A DNA stretch of 64,000 nt from Porticoccus sp041395745 (GCA_041395745.1 JAWKZV010000002.1:620001-684000), one strand, 5' to 3'. Numbered from the stretch's first letter, positions 44,220 to 53,319 are shown. Notes: generated by a model from the letters alone, not told the origin. Made by a program: numbers and translations.

Positions 44220-44345
44220 TCCGGAATACCAAGAGCCCGGTGCAGTTGGTCGTTTTACAGACAGTTGCACCGGGTTTGCTGTAGAATCCGCGCCTCTTTT
44301 TTCTCCGATAACGACCGCCCGGATGCCCGGGCCCACAGGTGTAAA

Positions 44346-45659
44346 TTGTCAGGCAAAGTTGGTTTTATCTCCCTCGGCTGCCCCAAGGCGCTGGTGGACT
44401 CCGAACGCATTCTCACCCAGTTGCGGCTGGAGGGCTATGAAGTGTCCCCGAGCTACGAGGATGCCGACGTGGTGGTGGTCAACACCTGTGGTTTTCTTGA
44501 CAGCGCCAAGCAGGAATCCCTGGATGCCATTGGCGAGGCCATGGCGGAAAACGGCCGGGTGATCGTCACCGGTTGCATGGGCGGCGATGAGCAGGCTATC
44601 CGTCAGGTGCATCCCGGTGTGTTGGCGGTGTCCGGCCCTCACCAGTACGAGGCTGTGGTGGGTGCGGTGCACGAGTATGTGCCGCCGTCGAATGACCACA
44701 ACCCCTATGTGGATCTGGTGCCCAAGCAGGGCGTCAAGCTGACCCCGCGCCACTATTCCTACCTGAAAATTTCCGAGGGCTGCAACCACCGTTGCAGCTT
44801 CTGCATTATCCCCTCCATCCGCGGTGACCTGGTGAGTCGACCCATCGGCAGTGTGATGGACGAGGCGGAGCGGCTGGTGAACGCCGGCACGAAGGAGCTG
44901 CTGGTGATTTCCCAGGACACCAGTGCTTACGGGGTGGATGTGAAGTTCCGCACCGGGTTCTGGCAGGGCAAACCGGTCAAAACCCACATGCAGCAGCTCT
45001 GTGAAGCGCTGGGCGAACTGGGGGTTTGGGTGCGGCTGCACTACGTTTACCCCTATCCCCACGTGGACAATGTGCTGCCCTTGATGGCCGAAGGGAAAAT
45101 TCTTCCCTACCTGGATATCCCCTTCCAGCATGCCCATCCCGAAGTGCTGAAAGCCATGAAGCGCCCGGCCAACGAGGAAAAGGTGTTGGAGCGCATTCGC
45201 CGCTGGCGGGAAACCTGCCCGGACCTGACTCTGCGCAGTACCTTTATCGTCGGTTTTCCCGGTGAGACCGAAGAGCAGTTCCAGTATCTTCTGGACTGGT
45301 TGCAGGAGGCCCAACTCGACCGGGTCGGCTGTTTCAAATACGAGGCTGTTGACGGCGCCCCGGCGACTGAACTGCCCGGTGCAGTGCCGGAAGAGGTCAA
45401 GCAGGAGCGCTGGGAGCGCTTTATGGAAGCCCAGCAGGGCATCAGTGCCCAACGCCTGCAGGCCAAGGTGGGTCGCACCATTGAGGTGTTGATTGACGAA
45501 GTAGACGAAGAGGGTGCCATCGGCCGTTCCAGTGCCGACGCTCCGGAAATCGACGGCAATGTTTTCCTCGACGGAGAGTTTAGCTTGCAGCCTGGCGATC
45601 TGGTTAAGGCCAGGGTAGTCGAGGCGGAGGAGTATGATCTGGTGGCAGAGCTGGCCTGA
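44346..45659 (+). CDS. rimO: Ribosomal protein S12 methylthiotransferase
   Basis: Radical-SAM enzyme that adds a methylthio group to an aspartate of ribosomal protein S12. It has the N-terminal UPF0004 domain with cluster cysteines (SLGCPKALVDSE, VNTCGF, VTGCMG), the radical-SAM motif CNHRCSFC and a C-terminal TRAM domain. I start at TTG 44346, since homologues begin KVGFISLGCPKA and the frame further up (MHRVCC...) is not conserved. Length from here is 437. Confidence 0.94.
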   Translation: MSGKVGFISLGCPKALVDSERILTQLRLEGYEVSPSYEDADVVVVNTCGFLDSAKQESLDAIGEAMAENGRVIVTGCMGGDEQAIRQVHPGVLAVSGPHQYEAVVGAVHEYVPPSNDHNPYVDLVPKQGVKLTPRHYSYLKISEGCNHRCSFCIIPSIRGDLVSRPIGSVMDEAERLVNAGTKELLVISQDTSAYGVDVKFRTGFWQGKPVKTHMQQLCEALGELGVWVRLHYVYPYPHVDNVLPLMAEGKILPYLDIPFQHAHPEVLKAMKRPANEEKVLERIRRWRETCPDLTLRSTFIVGFPGETEEQFQYLLDWLQEAQLDRVGCFKYEAVDGAPATELPGAVPEEVKQERWERFMEAQQGISAQRLQAKVGRTIEVLIDEVDEEGAIGRSSADAPEIDGNVFLDGEFSLQPGDLVKARVVEAEEYDLVAELA

Positions 45660-45681
45660 TTCCGGTCAGCGCTCTCTCAAT

Positions 45682-45711
45682 AAAAAAGGCCGGCATTTAG
45701 CCGGCCTTTTT
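45682..45711. terminator. Bidirectional terminator between rimO and slyD
   Basis: GGCCGGC, loop ATTTA, GCCGGCC, flanked by six A on the left and TTTTT on the right. It therefore has a T run after the stem on both strands. Confidence 0.92.
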
Positions 45712-45729
45712 CTTGCTTTGCCCGAGGGC

Positions 45730-46212
45730 TTAGTGCTGGTGACCGCCTGGGCCGTGAACGTGGCCGTGGGAAAGTTCTTCTTCAGTGGCTTCACGCACAG
45801 ACTCGATGCTGACTTCGAAGGTCAGATCCTTCCCCGCCAGCGGGTGGTTGCCGTCTACAGTGACGGTATCGTCGGTGGTAGCGGTGACCACGACGGAGAT
45901 AGGGCCTGAGGGGGTCTGTGCTTCAAAGCGCATGCCGGGCTTAACTTCATCAATACCCTGAAATGCTTCCCGGGGGACTTCCTGGACCATGTGATCGTGG
46001 TACTCGCCGTAGGCTTCAGCGGCTGGCACGGTCACTTTCATGGAGTCACCTTCGGTCTTTCCTTCCATTGCCTTTTCTAGGCCAGGAATGATGTTGTTGT
46101 GACCGTGAATATAGGCCAGCGGTGCCGTATCAGAAGACGAATCCAGCTGAACGCCGTCCTCGTCAGTGAGTGTGTAGTGAAAGAGCACGACGGCATTTTC
46201 AGTAATGTTCAT
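45730..46212 (-). CDS. slyD: FKBP-type peptidyl-prolyl isomerase SlyD
   Basis: A 160-residue proline isomerase and chaperone. The FKBP domain (NAVVLFHYTLTDEDGVQLDSS, in two parts) is split by the flap insert carrying VPAAEAYGEYHDHMVQEVPRE. It is completed by GNHPLAGKDLTFEVSI. The C-terminal SHGHVHGPGGHQH may bind nickel or other metals. It keeps all the usual SlyD blocks, unlike the paralogue at 24323. Convergent with rimO. Confidence 0.93.
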   Translation of the reverse strand: MNITENAVVLFHYTLTDEDGVQLDSSSDTAPLAYIHGHNNIIPGLEKAMEGKTEGDSMKVTVPAAEAYGEYHDHMVQEVPREAFQGIDEVKPGMRFEAQTPSGPISVVVTATTDDTVTVDGNHPLAGKDLTFEVSIESVREATEEELSHGHVHGPGGHQH

Positions 46213-46484
46213 TTGGATTCCTGCATGTCTTATGTGTTTGCACTGAGTCGGGCATTATGGGTGATGGGGTCCCATTTGCCAAGGAAGCCTCCATTTCGCT
46301 ACAGCATCGGTACAGTCTCCAATTTTTTTGACCAGATTTCCGGCTTTGGTTTCCAGACGATCTCGATCGGAGGAGTGGGAATGGGGCCCTTCCCTTTTCC
46401 CCTGGCGTCGTGGCGCGGTACTGTGGGGCATAGCGGCTGAGTGCCTGCTAGCAGCTTAAGGAATATCGGGAGGGTTTTTGGTAA

Positions 46485-46500
46485 CTACTACCTATAGTGT
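46485..46500. promoter_or_regulatory. NrdR box 1
   Basis: CTACTACCTATAGTGT matches 12 of 16 positions of the NrdR consensus acaCwAtATaTwGtgt. It lies 31 bp (about three helical turns) start-to-start before box 2, as in known tandem NrdR operators. Confidence 0.7.
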
Positions 46501-46515
46501 TTGTTCTGGCGTGTG

Positions 46516-46531
46516 ACACTAGATGTTGTAT
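46516..46531. promoter_or_regulatory. NrdR box 2
   Basis: ACACTAGATGTTGTAT matches 13 of 16 positions of the NrdR consensus. It overlaps a possible -10 (TATACT at 46531). The pair would let NrdR repress nrdJ when (d)ATP is plentiful. Confidence 0.72.
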
Positions 46532-46701
46532 ATACTCGATTCCCATCGCAGCTATTGCCGGTTTCTGAGACACCGCTTCTATGCAGCAGGAGAGAAGCGA
46601 AAAACCGGATGCGCAGGGGCTTACAGAGACGTCAAGTTTCCTGATCAGGCTGCTTCGATTCCGCTCAAAAAAACAAACTGCATAAGGAAACCAGTAACGC
46701 C

Positions 46702-48852
46702 ATGTCGATTGAAGCCCTCAAAACTGCAGAAGAGCTTTCCCCTATCGAAATCAAACTCCAACCCGCCTCAGAAGATATCTGGGATAAAAAATACCGACTG
46801 AAAGACAAGAGTGGCAATCCGGTGGATGCCACCATTGATGGCACATACAGTCGTGTGGCAAAGGCGTTGGCCGAGGTGGAAGAACCTGCAAAACAGGGTC
46901 ACTGGTATGAACGTTTCCTGTGGGCACTGCGCAACGGCGCCATTCCTGCCGGTCGCATTATTTCCAATGCCGGCGCGCTGGAGCACAAACCCGCCACCTC
47001 AACCATCAACTGCACCGTGTCCGGCACTATCCAGGACTCCATGCAGAACATTCTAGAGAAGAACCTCGAAGCAGGACTGACCCTGAAAGCTGGTTGCGGC
47101 ATCGGGTACGAATTTTCCACCCTACGCCCCCGCGGTGCTTATGTATCAGGTGCCGGGGCCTACACATCCGGCCCGCTGTCCTTCATGGATATCTTCGACA
47201 AGATGTGTTTCACCGTCTCCTCCGCCGGCGGCCGCCGCGGTGCGCAGATGGCAACCTTCGATGTCAGCCACCCGGACGTGGTGGATTTTATCCGCGCCAA
47301 GCGCGAAGACGGTCGCCTGCGTCAGTTCAACCTGTCGTTGCTGGTGACCGAGGAATTTATGGAAGCAGTGAAAGCGGACGGTGAGTGGTCCCTCTGTTTC
47401 CCTGTTACCCGCAAGGAAATGGAACAGGGCACGGTCGATCCCGCCGACGATACCATTGTCTGGCGCGAGTTCCCCACCACCGAGGGCTACGTGGCCAATG
47501 ACGAGGGTCTGGTGGCCTGCCGTATTTACCGCACCGTCAAGGCACGCCAGTTGTGGAACGTGATTATGAGTTCCACCTACGATTACGCCGAGCCGGGATT
47601 CATCCTCATCGACAAGGTCAACCAGCTCAACAACAACTGGTTCTGCGAGAACATCCGCGCCACCAACCCCTGTGGTGAGCAACCCCTGCCGCCCTATGGC
47701 AGCTGCCTGCTGGGCTCCATCAACCTGACCAAGTTCGTATTGAACCCTTTCACCGATAAAGCCCGTTTCGATTGGGAAAACTTCCGCGAGGTGGTGTCGG
47801 TATTCACCCGCATGCTGGACAACGTGGTGGAAATCAACGGCCTGCCGCTGGAAGGCCAGCGCAATGAAATTACCCGCAAGCGCCGCCACGGTATGGGCTT
47901 CCTGGGGCTGGGTTCAACCATGACCATGCTGAAAGTCCCCTATGGCAGCAAGGAATCCCTGAAGTTGACCGAGGAGATCTCCAGGGAAATGGCTCTGGCG
48001 GGCTGGCGCACCGGCCTGGAGCTGGCCAAGGAAAAAGGTCCGGCACCGATCATGGACGAGGAGTTCGAGGTCACCGAAGCGATGCTGCACAAGCGCCCGG
48101 AAATGGCGAGGGACGGTATCGTGGTTGGCGACAAGCTGAAGGGCAAGGTGCTGCAGGCTCGCTACAGCCGCTACATGCAGAAAGTGGCGCAGGTGGACCC
48201 TCAGCTGGTGGAGGAGATCGCCAATGTTGGCTGTCGCTTCACCCACCATTCTTCCATTGCGCCCACCGGCACCATTTCACTGTCCCTGGCCAACAACGCC
48301 AGCAACGGTATTGAGCCGAGCTTCGCCCACCACTATTCCCGCAACGTGATCCGCGAGGGCAAGAAGTCCAAGGAGAAAGTGGACGTGTTCTCTTACGAAC
48401 TGCTGGCCTACCGGGAACTGATTAACGCCCGCGCCATGCCGTTCAGCGAAGACCCGGCCGAGAAGCTGCCCGATTACTTCGTGGCCAGCGACGACATCAA
48501 GCCCAAGCAGCACGTGGATGTGCAGGCGGCGGCCCAGAAGTGGGTGGATTCCTCCATCTCCAAGACCATCAACGTGCCCACCGATTGCGACTTTGATGAG
48601 TTCAAGGATATCTACATGTACGCCTATGAGAATGGGCTCAAGGGCTGTACTACCTTCCGCTTCAACCCGGAAGCGTTCCAGGGCGTGCTGGTGAAGGAAA
48701 AAGATCTCGAGAACACCACCTACCGCTTTACTCTGGAAGACGGCTCCACCGTCGAACTGAAGGGTAATGAGGAAGTGGAATATGACGGCGAGACCCATAC
48801 CGCCGCAAACCTGTTCGATGCCTTGAAAGAAGGCTACTACGGCAAATTCTGA
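46702..48852 (+). CDS. nrdJa: Adenosylcobalamin-dependent ribonucleotide reductase, subunit A
   Basis: Class II ribonucleotide reductase, oxygen-independent, using vitamin B12 to form its radical. The 716 residues cover the catalytic ten-stranded barrel: GRIISNAGALEH, AGCGIGYEFSTLRPRG, SSAGGRRGAQMATF, NPCGEQPLPPYGSCLLGSIN (active-site Cys) and SIAPTGTISLSLANNASNGI. The usual C-terminal redox-Cys tail is not here but in the next gene, so the enzyme is split in two as in Pseudomonas aeruginosa. It lies behind two NrdR boxes. Confidence 0.95.
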   Translation: MSIEALKTAEELSPIEIKLQPASEDIWDKKYRLKDKSGNPVDATIDGTYSRVAKALAEVEEPAKQGHWYERFLWALRNGAIPAGRIISNAGALEHKPATSTINCTVSGTIQDSMQNILEKNLEAGLTLKAGCGIGYEFSTLRPRGAYVSGAGAYTSGPLSFMDIFDKMCFTVSSAGGRRGAQMATFDVSHPDVVDFIRAKREDGRLRQFNLSLLVTEEFMEAVKADGEWSLCFPVTRKEMEQGTVDPADDTIVWREFPTTEGYVANDEGLVACRIYRTVKARQLWNVIMSSTYDYAEPGFILIDKVNQLNNNWFCENIRATNPCGEQPLPPYGSCLLGSINLTKFVLNPFTDKARFDWENFREVVSVFTRMLDNVVEINGLPLEGQRNEITRKRRHGMGFLGLGSTMTMLKVPYGSKESLKLTEEISREMALAGWRTGLELAKEKGPAPIMDEEFEVTEAMLHKRPEMARDGIVVGDKLKGKVLQARYSRYMQKVAQVDPQLVEEIANVGCRFTHHSSIAPTGTISLSLANNASNGIEPSFAHHYSRNVIREGKKSKEKVDVFSYELLAYRELINARAMPFSEDPAEKLPDYFVASDDIKPKQHVDVQAAAQKWVDSSISKTINVPTDCDFDEFKDIYMYAYENGLKGCTTFRFNPEAFQGVLVKEKDLENTTYRFTLEDGSTVELKGNEEVEYDGETHTAANLFDALKEGYYGKF

Positions 48853-48866
48853 GCGGAATTACTGAC

Positions 48867-49574
48867 ATGACTGTAAAACTCGATAAGAAAATCATCGGCT
48901 ACAAGGTGGTGACGCCCTCCAACGATGAGGTGTTGCCGGAAGAGAAACCCGCGGCGTCCGAACTGGAGCGCTCCATCGAGCAGATGCACGAGAACCTCAG
49001 CCGCCCGGAAGAGCTGCACGGGTCTACCTACAAGGTGAAAACCCCGCTGTCTGATCACGCGCTGTATATCACCATCAATGACATCATCCTGAACCAGGGT
49101 ACCGACCACGAGCAGCGCCGTCCCTTCGAGATTTTCATCAACTCGAAGAACATGGACCAGTTCCAGTGGGTGGTGGCGTTGACCCGGGTAATCTCCGCGG
49201 TATTCCGCAAGGGCGGTGACTGCACCTTCCTGGCGGAAGAGCTGAAAGCGGTGTTCGACCCCCAGGGCGGTTACTTCAAGCGCGGTGGCAAGTTCATGCC
49301 ATCACTGGTGGCGGAAATTGGCGAGGCTATCGAATCCCACCTGACCAAGATCGGCATGTTGAAGGCCCCGGAACTGGGCGATCACCAGAAAGCCATCCTG
49401 GCGGAAAAGCGCGCTGAGTATGAAGCGGCGAGCCAGCAGGCAACGCCCCAGGCGAAGACCAGCAACCCGTTTCCGGAAAGTGCCCAGCTCTGCCATAAGT
49501 GTATGACCAAGGCCGTCATCCTCATGGATGGCTGTATGACCTGCCTCAATTGCGGCGACTCGAAGTGCGGATGA
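48867..49574 (+). CDS. nrdJb: Ribonucleotide reductase class II, subunit B
   Basis: The C-terminal partner of the split NrdJ, 235 residues. It includes STYKVKTPLSDHALYITIND and RRPFEIFINSKNMDQFQWVVALTR (in parts), and a Cys-rich tail (CHKCMTK ... CMTCLNCGDSKC) that supplies the reducing thiols or binds zinc. It follows nrdJa by 14 nt and shares the terminator behind it. Confidence 0.93.
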   Translation: MTVKLDKKIIGYKVVTPSNDEVLPEEKPAASELERSIEQMHENLSRPEELHGSTYKVKTPLSDHALYITINDIILNQGTDHEQRRPFEIFINSKNMDQFQWVVALTRVISAVFRKGGDCTFLAEELKAVFDPQGGYFKRGGKFMPSLVAEIGEAIESHLTKIGMLKAPELGDHQKAILAEKRAEYEAASQQATPQAKTSNPFPESAQLCHKCMTKAVILMDGCMTCLNCGDSKCG

Positions 49575-49619
49575 TCAACTCCAGTCAAGAAAAAAATATC
49601 CGCATGTGAGGGGAGATTG

Positions 49620-49643
49620 GCCGGGGTTTACCCGGCTTTTTTT
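49620..49643 (+). terminator. Terminator after nrdJb
   Basis: GCCGGG, loop GTTTA, CCCGGC followed by TTTTTTT. Confidence 0.88.
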
Positions 49644-49802
49644 CGCCCGCACTTTTCCCCTAGAGGAAACCCTGGTGGCATTCAGCAGGTAAAGCGCTTG
49701 CGGCTGAGGTAACATGGCTCGGTGTTAATGACGGGAGTTAGGCCATTGATCCGACAGCCAGCTAAAAGCCTGCGGGCCTTTCAGATTTAAACGGGGCTGT
49801 CC

Positions 49803-51239
49803 GTGAAACGGCTGTATTTGCCCAGAATCAACTCGATCCCGGCCCTGGCATTTGTGGCGCTGGCTCTGGCTATCCTGCCGTTGGCATTGGCCCTTCTGAC
49901 GTCCCTTCTGTATGTCGATCGCCTCAACCAGCAGGGGCAGAATGCCATTCACCAGGCGACCATCCTGGCCAATGCCAGCCAGACCATGTCCGACTCACTG
50001 ATCGCGATGGAGCGCAGTGCCCGCCAGTACAACATCCTGTTGGATAAGGAACTGTTCAACCTGTACCTGGAGCACCGGGAAAATTTCAACGGAGCGCTGG
50101 ATCAGCTGGCCAGTCTGCCGGTGGAAGCAAATATCGTCTCCCTGCAGCAGCAAATCCAGGCGGAAGAGCGCCACATTTATGAGGGCCTGCAGACAGTGCT
50201 GCTGGGTACGGACGAGTCGGCGAGGTTGCTCTCCGGGTTTGACCAGATCAACGGCAAGGCCAGGACCATCCGCGATGAGGCGACCCGACTGAAATCGCAG
50301 GCGGTGGAAAGCCTCCAGCAGTCTGCCCAGCGGGCCAAGAGCCTGATGTCGTGGCAGCTTGCCGGTCTGCTGCCGATTCTGGGTTTCGTGGTGTACATGT
50401 TTTCCATGCGCATCCTTCGGCCCATCCGCCACCTCGACAGGGCTATCCGTCGGCTCGGGCGAGGGGAGCTGGACGAGCCCGTCAGCGTGGACGGCCCCAG
50501 TGACCTGGAGGAACTCGGCCTCAGTCTGGACTGGATGCGCCAGCGCATTAACGAGCTGGAAAATCAGAAGAACCGCTTTCTCCAGCACATGTCCCACGAG
50601 CTGAAAACCCCTTTGACCAGCCTCAGGGAAGGCTCCGAACTGCTCAGTGAGGGCACCCTGGGCGAGCTCAACGACAATCAGGCGGACGTTGCGCAACTGC
50701 TCAGGCACAATGTGCTGCGCCTGCAACAGCAGATCGAGAACCTGCTCCGATTCAGTGTCGCGCAATCCCAGCAGGTCAGCCTTAATATCAGTTCCTTCGC
50801 TATTACCGACTTGCTGGAAGAAGTGCTGCGGGAGCATCAGCTGCCGATCCGCAACAAGTCTCTGCAAACGGAGCTGGAGGTCGAGGATGCCGAGGTTGCC
50901 AGCGACCGGGAGAAGCTGCGGACAGTGATCGATAATCTGCTCTCCAATGCGGTGAAGTATTCTCCGCCGGGCGGCTGTCTCAGGATCGCCGTGCAATGTT
51001 CGCCGGAGCATCTGGAAATCGAGGTCCAGGATGAGGGGCCGGGAATTCCGGAAACAGAGCGTGAGAGAATATTCGAGGCATTTTTCCAGGGATCGATCCC
51101 GGCAAAAAGCGCAGTGAAGGGCAGCGGCATCGGACTGTCCGTATGCCGGGCCTATGTCGAGTCCCTTGGAGGGGATATCGTCGTTAAACCATCTGGCCGG
51201 GGGGCAAAACTCTGTGTTTTGATTCCCCGGCAATGTTAA
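49803..51239 (+). CDS. glrK: Sensor histidine kinase, GlrK/QseE type
   Basis: Inner-membrane kinase of 478 residues. It has a first membrane segment at about 15-36, a helical periplasmic sensor domain, a second segment near 185-202, HAMP (RPIRHLDRAIRRLGRGEL), HisKA with His265 in HMSHELKTPL, and an ATPase domain (DNLLSNAVKYSPPGG, DEGPGIPETERERIFEAFFQG, GSGIGLSVCRAYVESLGG). The kinase-lipoprotein-regulator gene order is that of GlrK-QseG-GlrR, which senses envelope state in enterics. The start is GTG 49803. No promoter is obvious. Confidence 0.88.
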   Translation: MKRLYLPRINSIPALAFVALALAILPLALALLTSLLYVDRLNQQGQNAIHQATILANASQTMSDSLIAMERSARQYNILLDKELFNLYLEHRENFNGALDQLASLPVEANIVSLQQQIQAEERHIYEGLQTVLLGTDESARLLSGFDQINGKARTIRDEATRLKSQAVESLQQSAQRAKSLMSWQLAGLLPILGFVVYMFSMRILRPIRHLDRAIRRLGRGELDEPVSVDGPSDLEELGLSLDWMRQRINELENQKNRFLQHMSHELKTPLTSLREGSELLSEGTLGELNDNQADVAQLLRHNVLRLQQQIENLLRFSVAQSQQVSLNISSFAITDLLEEVLREHQLPIRNKSLQTELEVEDAEVASDREKLRTVIDNLLSNAVKYSPPGGCLRIAVQCSPEHLEIEVQDEGPGIPETERERIFEAFFQGSIPAKSAVKGSGIGLSVCRAYVESLGGDIVVKPSGRGAKLCVLIPRQC

Positions 51240-51264
51240 TCAATCTTCGGGAAAGACTATTGCC

Positions 51265-51798
51265 ATGATCTTCAGGCAGTTGCGTTGGATGTTGTCCTGT
51301 GCGGTGTTGTCGGCCCTGCTGGCCGGGTGCCAGACGGTGCCCGAGTGGTTTGGTCAGGGCAGCAGTGAACCCGGCTCTGCCGGCTTGTTGCCTGTCGACC
51401 ATGAATTGCCGGGGCTGGTGGATTACGCCGAGTGGCTGAGTCAACAGCGCAGCCCGGTGTTGGTGGCCACCTATCGCAAGGTGAAACAGCGGGTCGACCA
51501 GTCCCGTAGCCCCCACGACGTGCTGAACCTGGCTATGCTTCTGGCCGTTCCCGATTCCGGTTTTCAGAATGATGCACGGGCCCTGGAGTTGTACGACGAG
51601 GTGTTGGCCGTCGCGACAGAGGCGGATTTGCGCAATTTTATCCGCCTGCAACAGCTCAGCCTGCGGGACCGCGACAATCTCAGTCGCTCCTGGCAGCGCC
51701 AGGTTGAACAGCAGAAGCAGCAGGTGGTGATACTCCAGCAGCAGCTGGATCAACTCAAATCCATCGAAAAGGGACTGATTGAGCGACAGGGGGACTGA
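51265..51798 (+). CDS. QseG-like outer-membrane lipoprotein
   Basis: A 177-residue lipoprotein. The lipobox LLAGC puts the acylated Cys at 22, and no Asp follows it (CQTV), so the outer membrane is expected. The C-terminal third is a coiled coil (VEQQKQQVVILQQQLDQLKS). In enterics QseG contacts the sensor kinase GlrK and stimulates it, and the position between kinase and regulator genes points to the same role here. Sequence likeness is in layout more than in detail. Confidence 0.78.
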   Translation: MIFRQLRWMLSCAVLSALLAGCQTVPEWFGQGSSEPGSAGLLPVDHELPGLVDYAEWLSQQRSPVLVATYRKVKQRVDQSRSPHDVLNLAMLLAVPDSGFQNDARALELYDEVLAVATEADLRNFIRLQQLSLRDRDNLSRSWQRQVEQQKQQVVILQQQLDQLKSIEKGLIERQGD

Positions 51799-51800
51799 GG

Positions 51801-53183
51801 GTGGTCGAGAGCGCTGGCAAGGCCAGAATCCTGGTGGTGGACGACGACGCAGACCTGCGCAAACTGCTGCAGCTGAGGCTGAGTGCTGCCGGCTATGCTG
51901 TTGTCACTGTCGCCAGTGGTGAGGAGGCCTTGGCGGCCCTACCGGGATTGCGTCCCCAACTGGTACTCACCGACCTGCGCATGGATGGCATGGACGGCAT
52001 GGCGCTGTTCTCTGCCATCAATCGCCAGCAGCCCTCGCTGCCAGTCATCATCCTGACTGCCCACGGCAGTATTCCCGACGCGGTTGAAGCCACCCAAAAG
52101 GGGGTGTTTTCCTACCTGACCAAGCCCTTTGACAGCGGCGAATTGCTGGCCACCGTAAAGCGGGCGCTCTTGATCGCACCCGCTGGGCCGACATCCGAGC
52201 AGCTACCGCGGAGCCAGGATTGGCGAACCGCCATCATCAGCCAGAGCGCCGTCATGGAGGATCTGTTGGCGCAGGCGCGCCGGGTTGCCGCCTCTGATGT
52301 CAGTGTATTGATCCAGAGCGAAAGTGGCACCGGCAAGGAGCTGCTGGCCCGCTCCATCCACGACGCCAGCGAGCGCCGCCAGGGACCGTTTGTGGCGGTC
52401 AATTGCAGCGCCATTCCCGAACAGCTGCTGGAGTCTGAATTGTTTGGTCATGTCAAAGGGGCATTTACCGGTGCCACCAGCCCGCGCAAGGGGCTTTTCC
52501 AGGAGGCCCGAGGTGGCACCATCTTCCTGGATGAGATCGGTGACATGCCGATATCTTTCCAGAGCAAGCTGTTGCGTACCCTCCAGGAAAACGAGGTCAG
52601 GCCGGTGGGAGCCGACAATTCCATCGCCATCGATGTGCGAGTGATTTCCGCCACCCACCGCAACCTGGAGGCGGCGATCAGCAACGGCTCGTTTCGCGGC
52701 GATCTATATTACCGCCTGAATGTGGTGATGCTGGAACTGCCACCCTTGCGGGAACGCGCTGAAGATATCCCACTGCTGGTGAATCACTTCCTCCGGGTCA
52801 ATGCCGAAAAGAGCGGGCAGGGCAGAAAGAAATTCTCCCCGGAAGCTCTGGCACTGCTGGTAGCGGCCCCCTGGCCCGGCAACATTCGCCAGTTGCAAAA
52901 CGTTGTTGCCCAGACCCATGTACTGGCTTCTGGTCCTATCATCCCGGCTACCCTGGTGCAGAAGGCGTTGCGGACTGATGCTGCACCCCTGTTGACCCTG
53001 ACCGAGGCGAGAGACCAGTTCGAGCGGGATTACCTGATCCGATTGCTGCAAATGACAGAGGGCAATGTCACCAAGGCTGCTGATCTGGCCGGGCGCAACC
53101 GCACGGAGCTGTACAAGCTCTTCACCAGGCACGCACTGAATCCGGAACTGTTCCGGCAACAGAGCGATGCCGACAGCGAGTAA
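51801..53183 (+). CDS. glrR: Sigma54-dependent response regulator, GlrR/QseF type
   Basis: A 460-residue NtrC-like activator. The receiver domain has Asp58 as the phosphorylation site (VLTDLRMDG). The AAA+ domain shows a Walker A of QSESGTGKELLARSIH, where Ser replaces the first Gly, the sigma54-contact loop GAFTGA, and LDEIGDMP. The C-terminal Fis-type HTH (GNVTKAADLAGRNRTELYKL) closely resembles E. coli GlrR. The start is GTG 51801, two bases after the lipoprotein stop. Binding sites fitting GlrR lie immediately downstream. Confidence 0.9.
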   Translation: MVESAGKARILVVDDDADLRKLLQLRLSAAGYAVVTVASGEEALAALPGLRPQLVLTDLRMDGMDGMALFSAINRQQPSLPVIILTAHGSIPDAVEATQKGVFSYLTKPFDSGELLATVKRALLIAPAGPTSEQLPRSQDWRTAIISQSAVMEDLLAQARRVAASDVSVLIQSESGTGKELLARSIHDASERRQGPFVAVNCSAIPEQLLESELFGHVKGAFTGATSPRKGLFQEARGGTIFLDEIGDMPISFQSKLLRTLQENEVRPVGADNSIAIDVRVISATHRNLEAAISNGSFRGDLYYRLNVVMLELPPLRERAEDIPLLVNHFLRVNAEKSGQGRKKFSPEALALLVAAPWPGNIRQLQNVVAQTHVLASGPIIPATLVQKALRTDAAPLLTLTEARDQFERDYLIRLLQMTEGNVTKAADLAGRNRTELYKLFTRHALNPELFRQQSDADSE

Positions 53184-53228
53184 CCGACGCGCCTGAATCC
53201 TGTGGCTGTTTCGCTGCAAATGGTTGGC

Positions 53229-53246
53229 TGTCGCTGATTTGAGACA
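53229..53246. promoter_or_regulatory. GlrR-type activator site 1 (TGTC-N10-GACA)
   Basis: TGTC GCTGATTTGA GACA is an exact match to the known GlrR/QseF recognition pattern. It lies about 180 bp upstream of the sigma54 promoter. Confidence 0.75.
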
Positions 53247-53287
53247 GTCTAACATTCTGAATTAATTAATATTTCATACATCTATCT

Positions 53288-53319
53288 GAATAAGTGTCGT
53301 CAAATCCCGACACTTATTC
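53288..53319. promoter_or_regulatory. GlrR-type activator site 2 within a 12-bp inverted repeat
   Basis: TGTC GTCAAATCCC GACA (53295-53312) again fits the pattern exactly. It sits in a longer perfect palindrome, GAATAAGTGTCG, spacer TCAAATCC, CGACACTTATTC. The distance to site 1 is 66 bp centre to centre. As RNA the palindrome could also end the glrR transcript, but it lacks a proper T run. Confidence 0.8.

Larger units (their letters stand above)
46213..46701. other. Non-coding control region of nrdJ
   Basis: About 490 bases between slyD and nrdJa. It holds the two NrdR boxes described separately, and TATACT at 46531-46536 as a possible -10. I find no cobalamin riboswitch core, and the short open frame 46523-46801 has no family resemblance. 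The stretch 46240-46440 shows nothing I can name. Confidence 0.55.

Noticed and set aside
43098..44336. 412-codon open frame opposite bdh and scoB
   Set aside because: Covers parts of two certain genes and a terminator on the other strand; composition is that of a shadow.
46213..46701. Cobalamin riboswitch upstream of nrdJ
   Set aside because: I could not find the conserved B12-box core or the expected long multi-helix fold.
46523..46801. Short plus-strand frame before nrdJa as a leader peptide
   Set aside because: It overlaps nrdJa in another frame, has no family likeness, begins inside an NrdR box and has no ribosome site.
49995..51233. 412-codon open frame opposite glrK
   Set aside because: Antisense shadow of the kinase gene; no domain visible.
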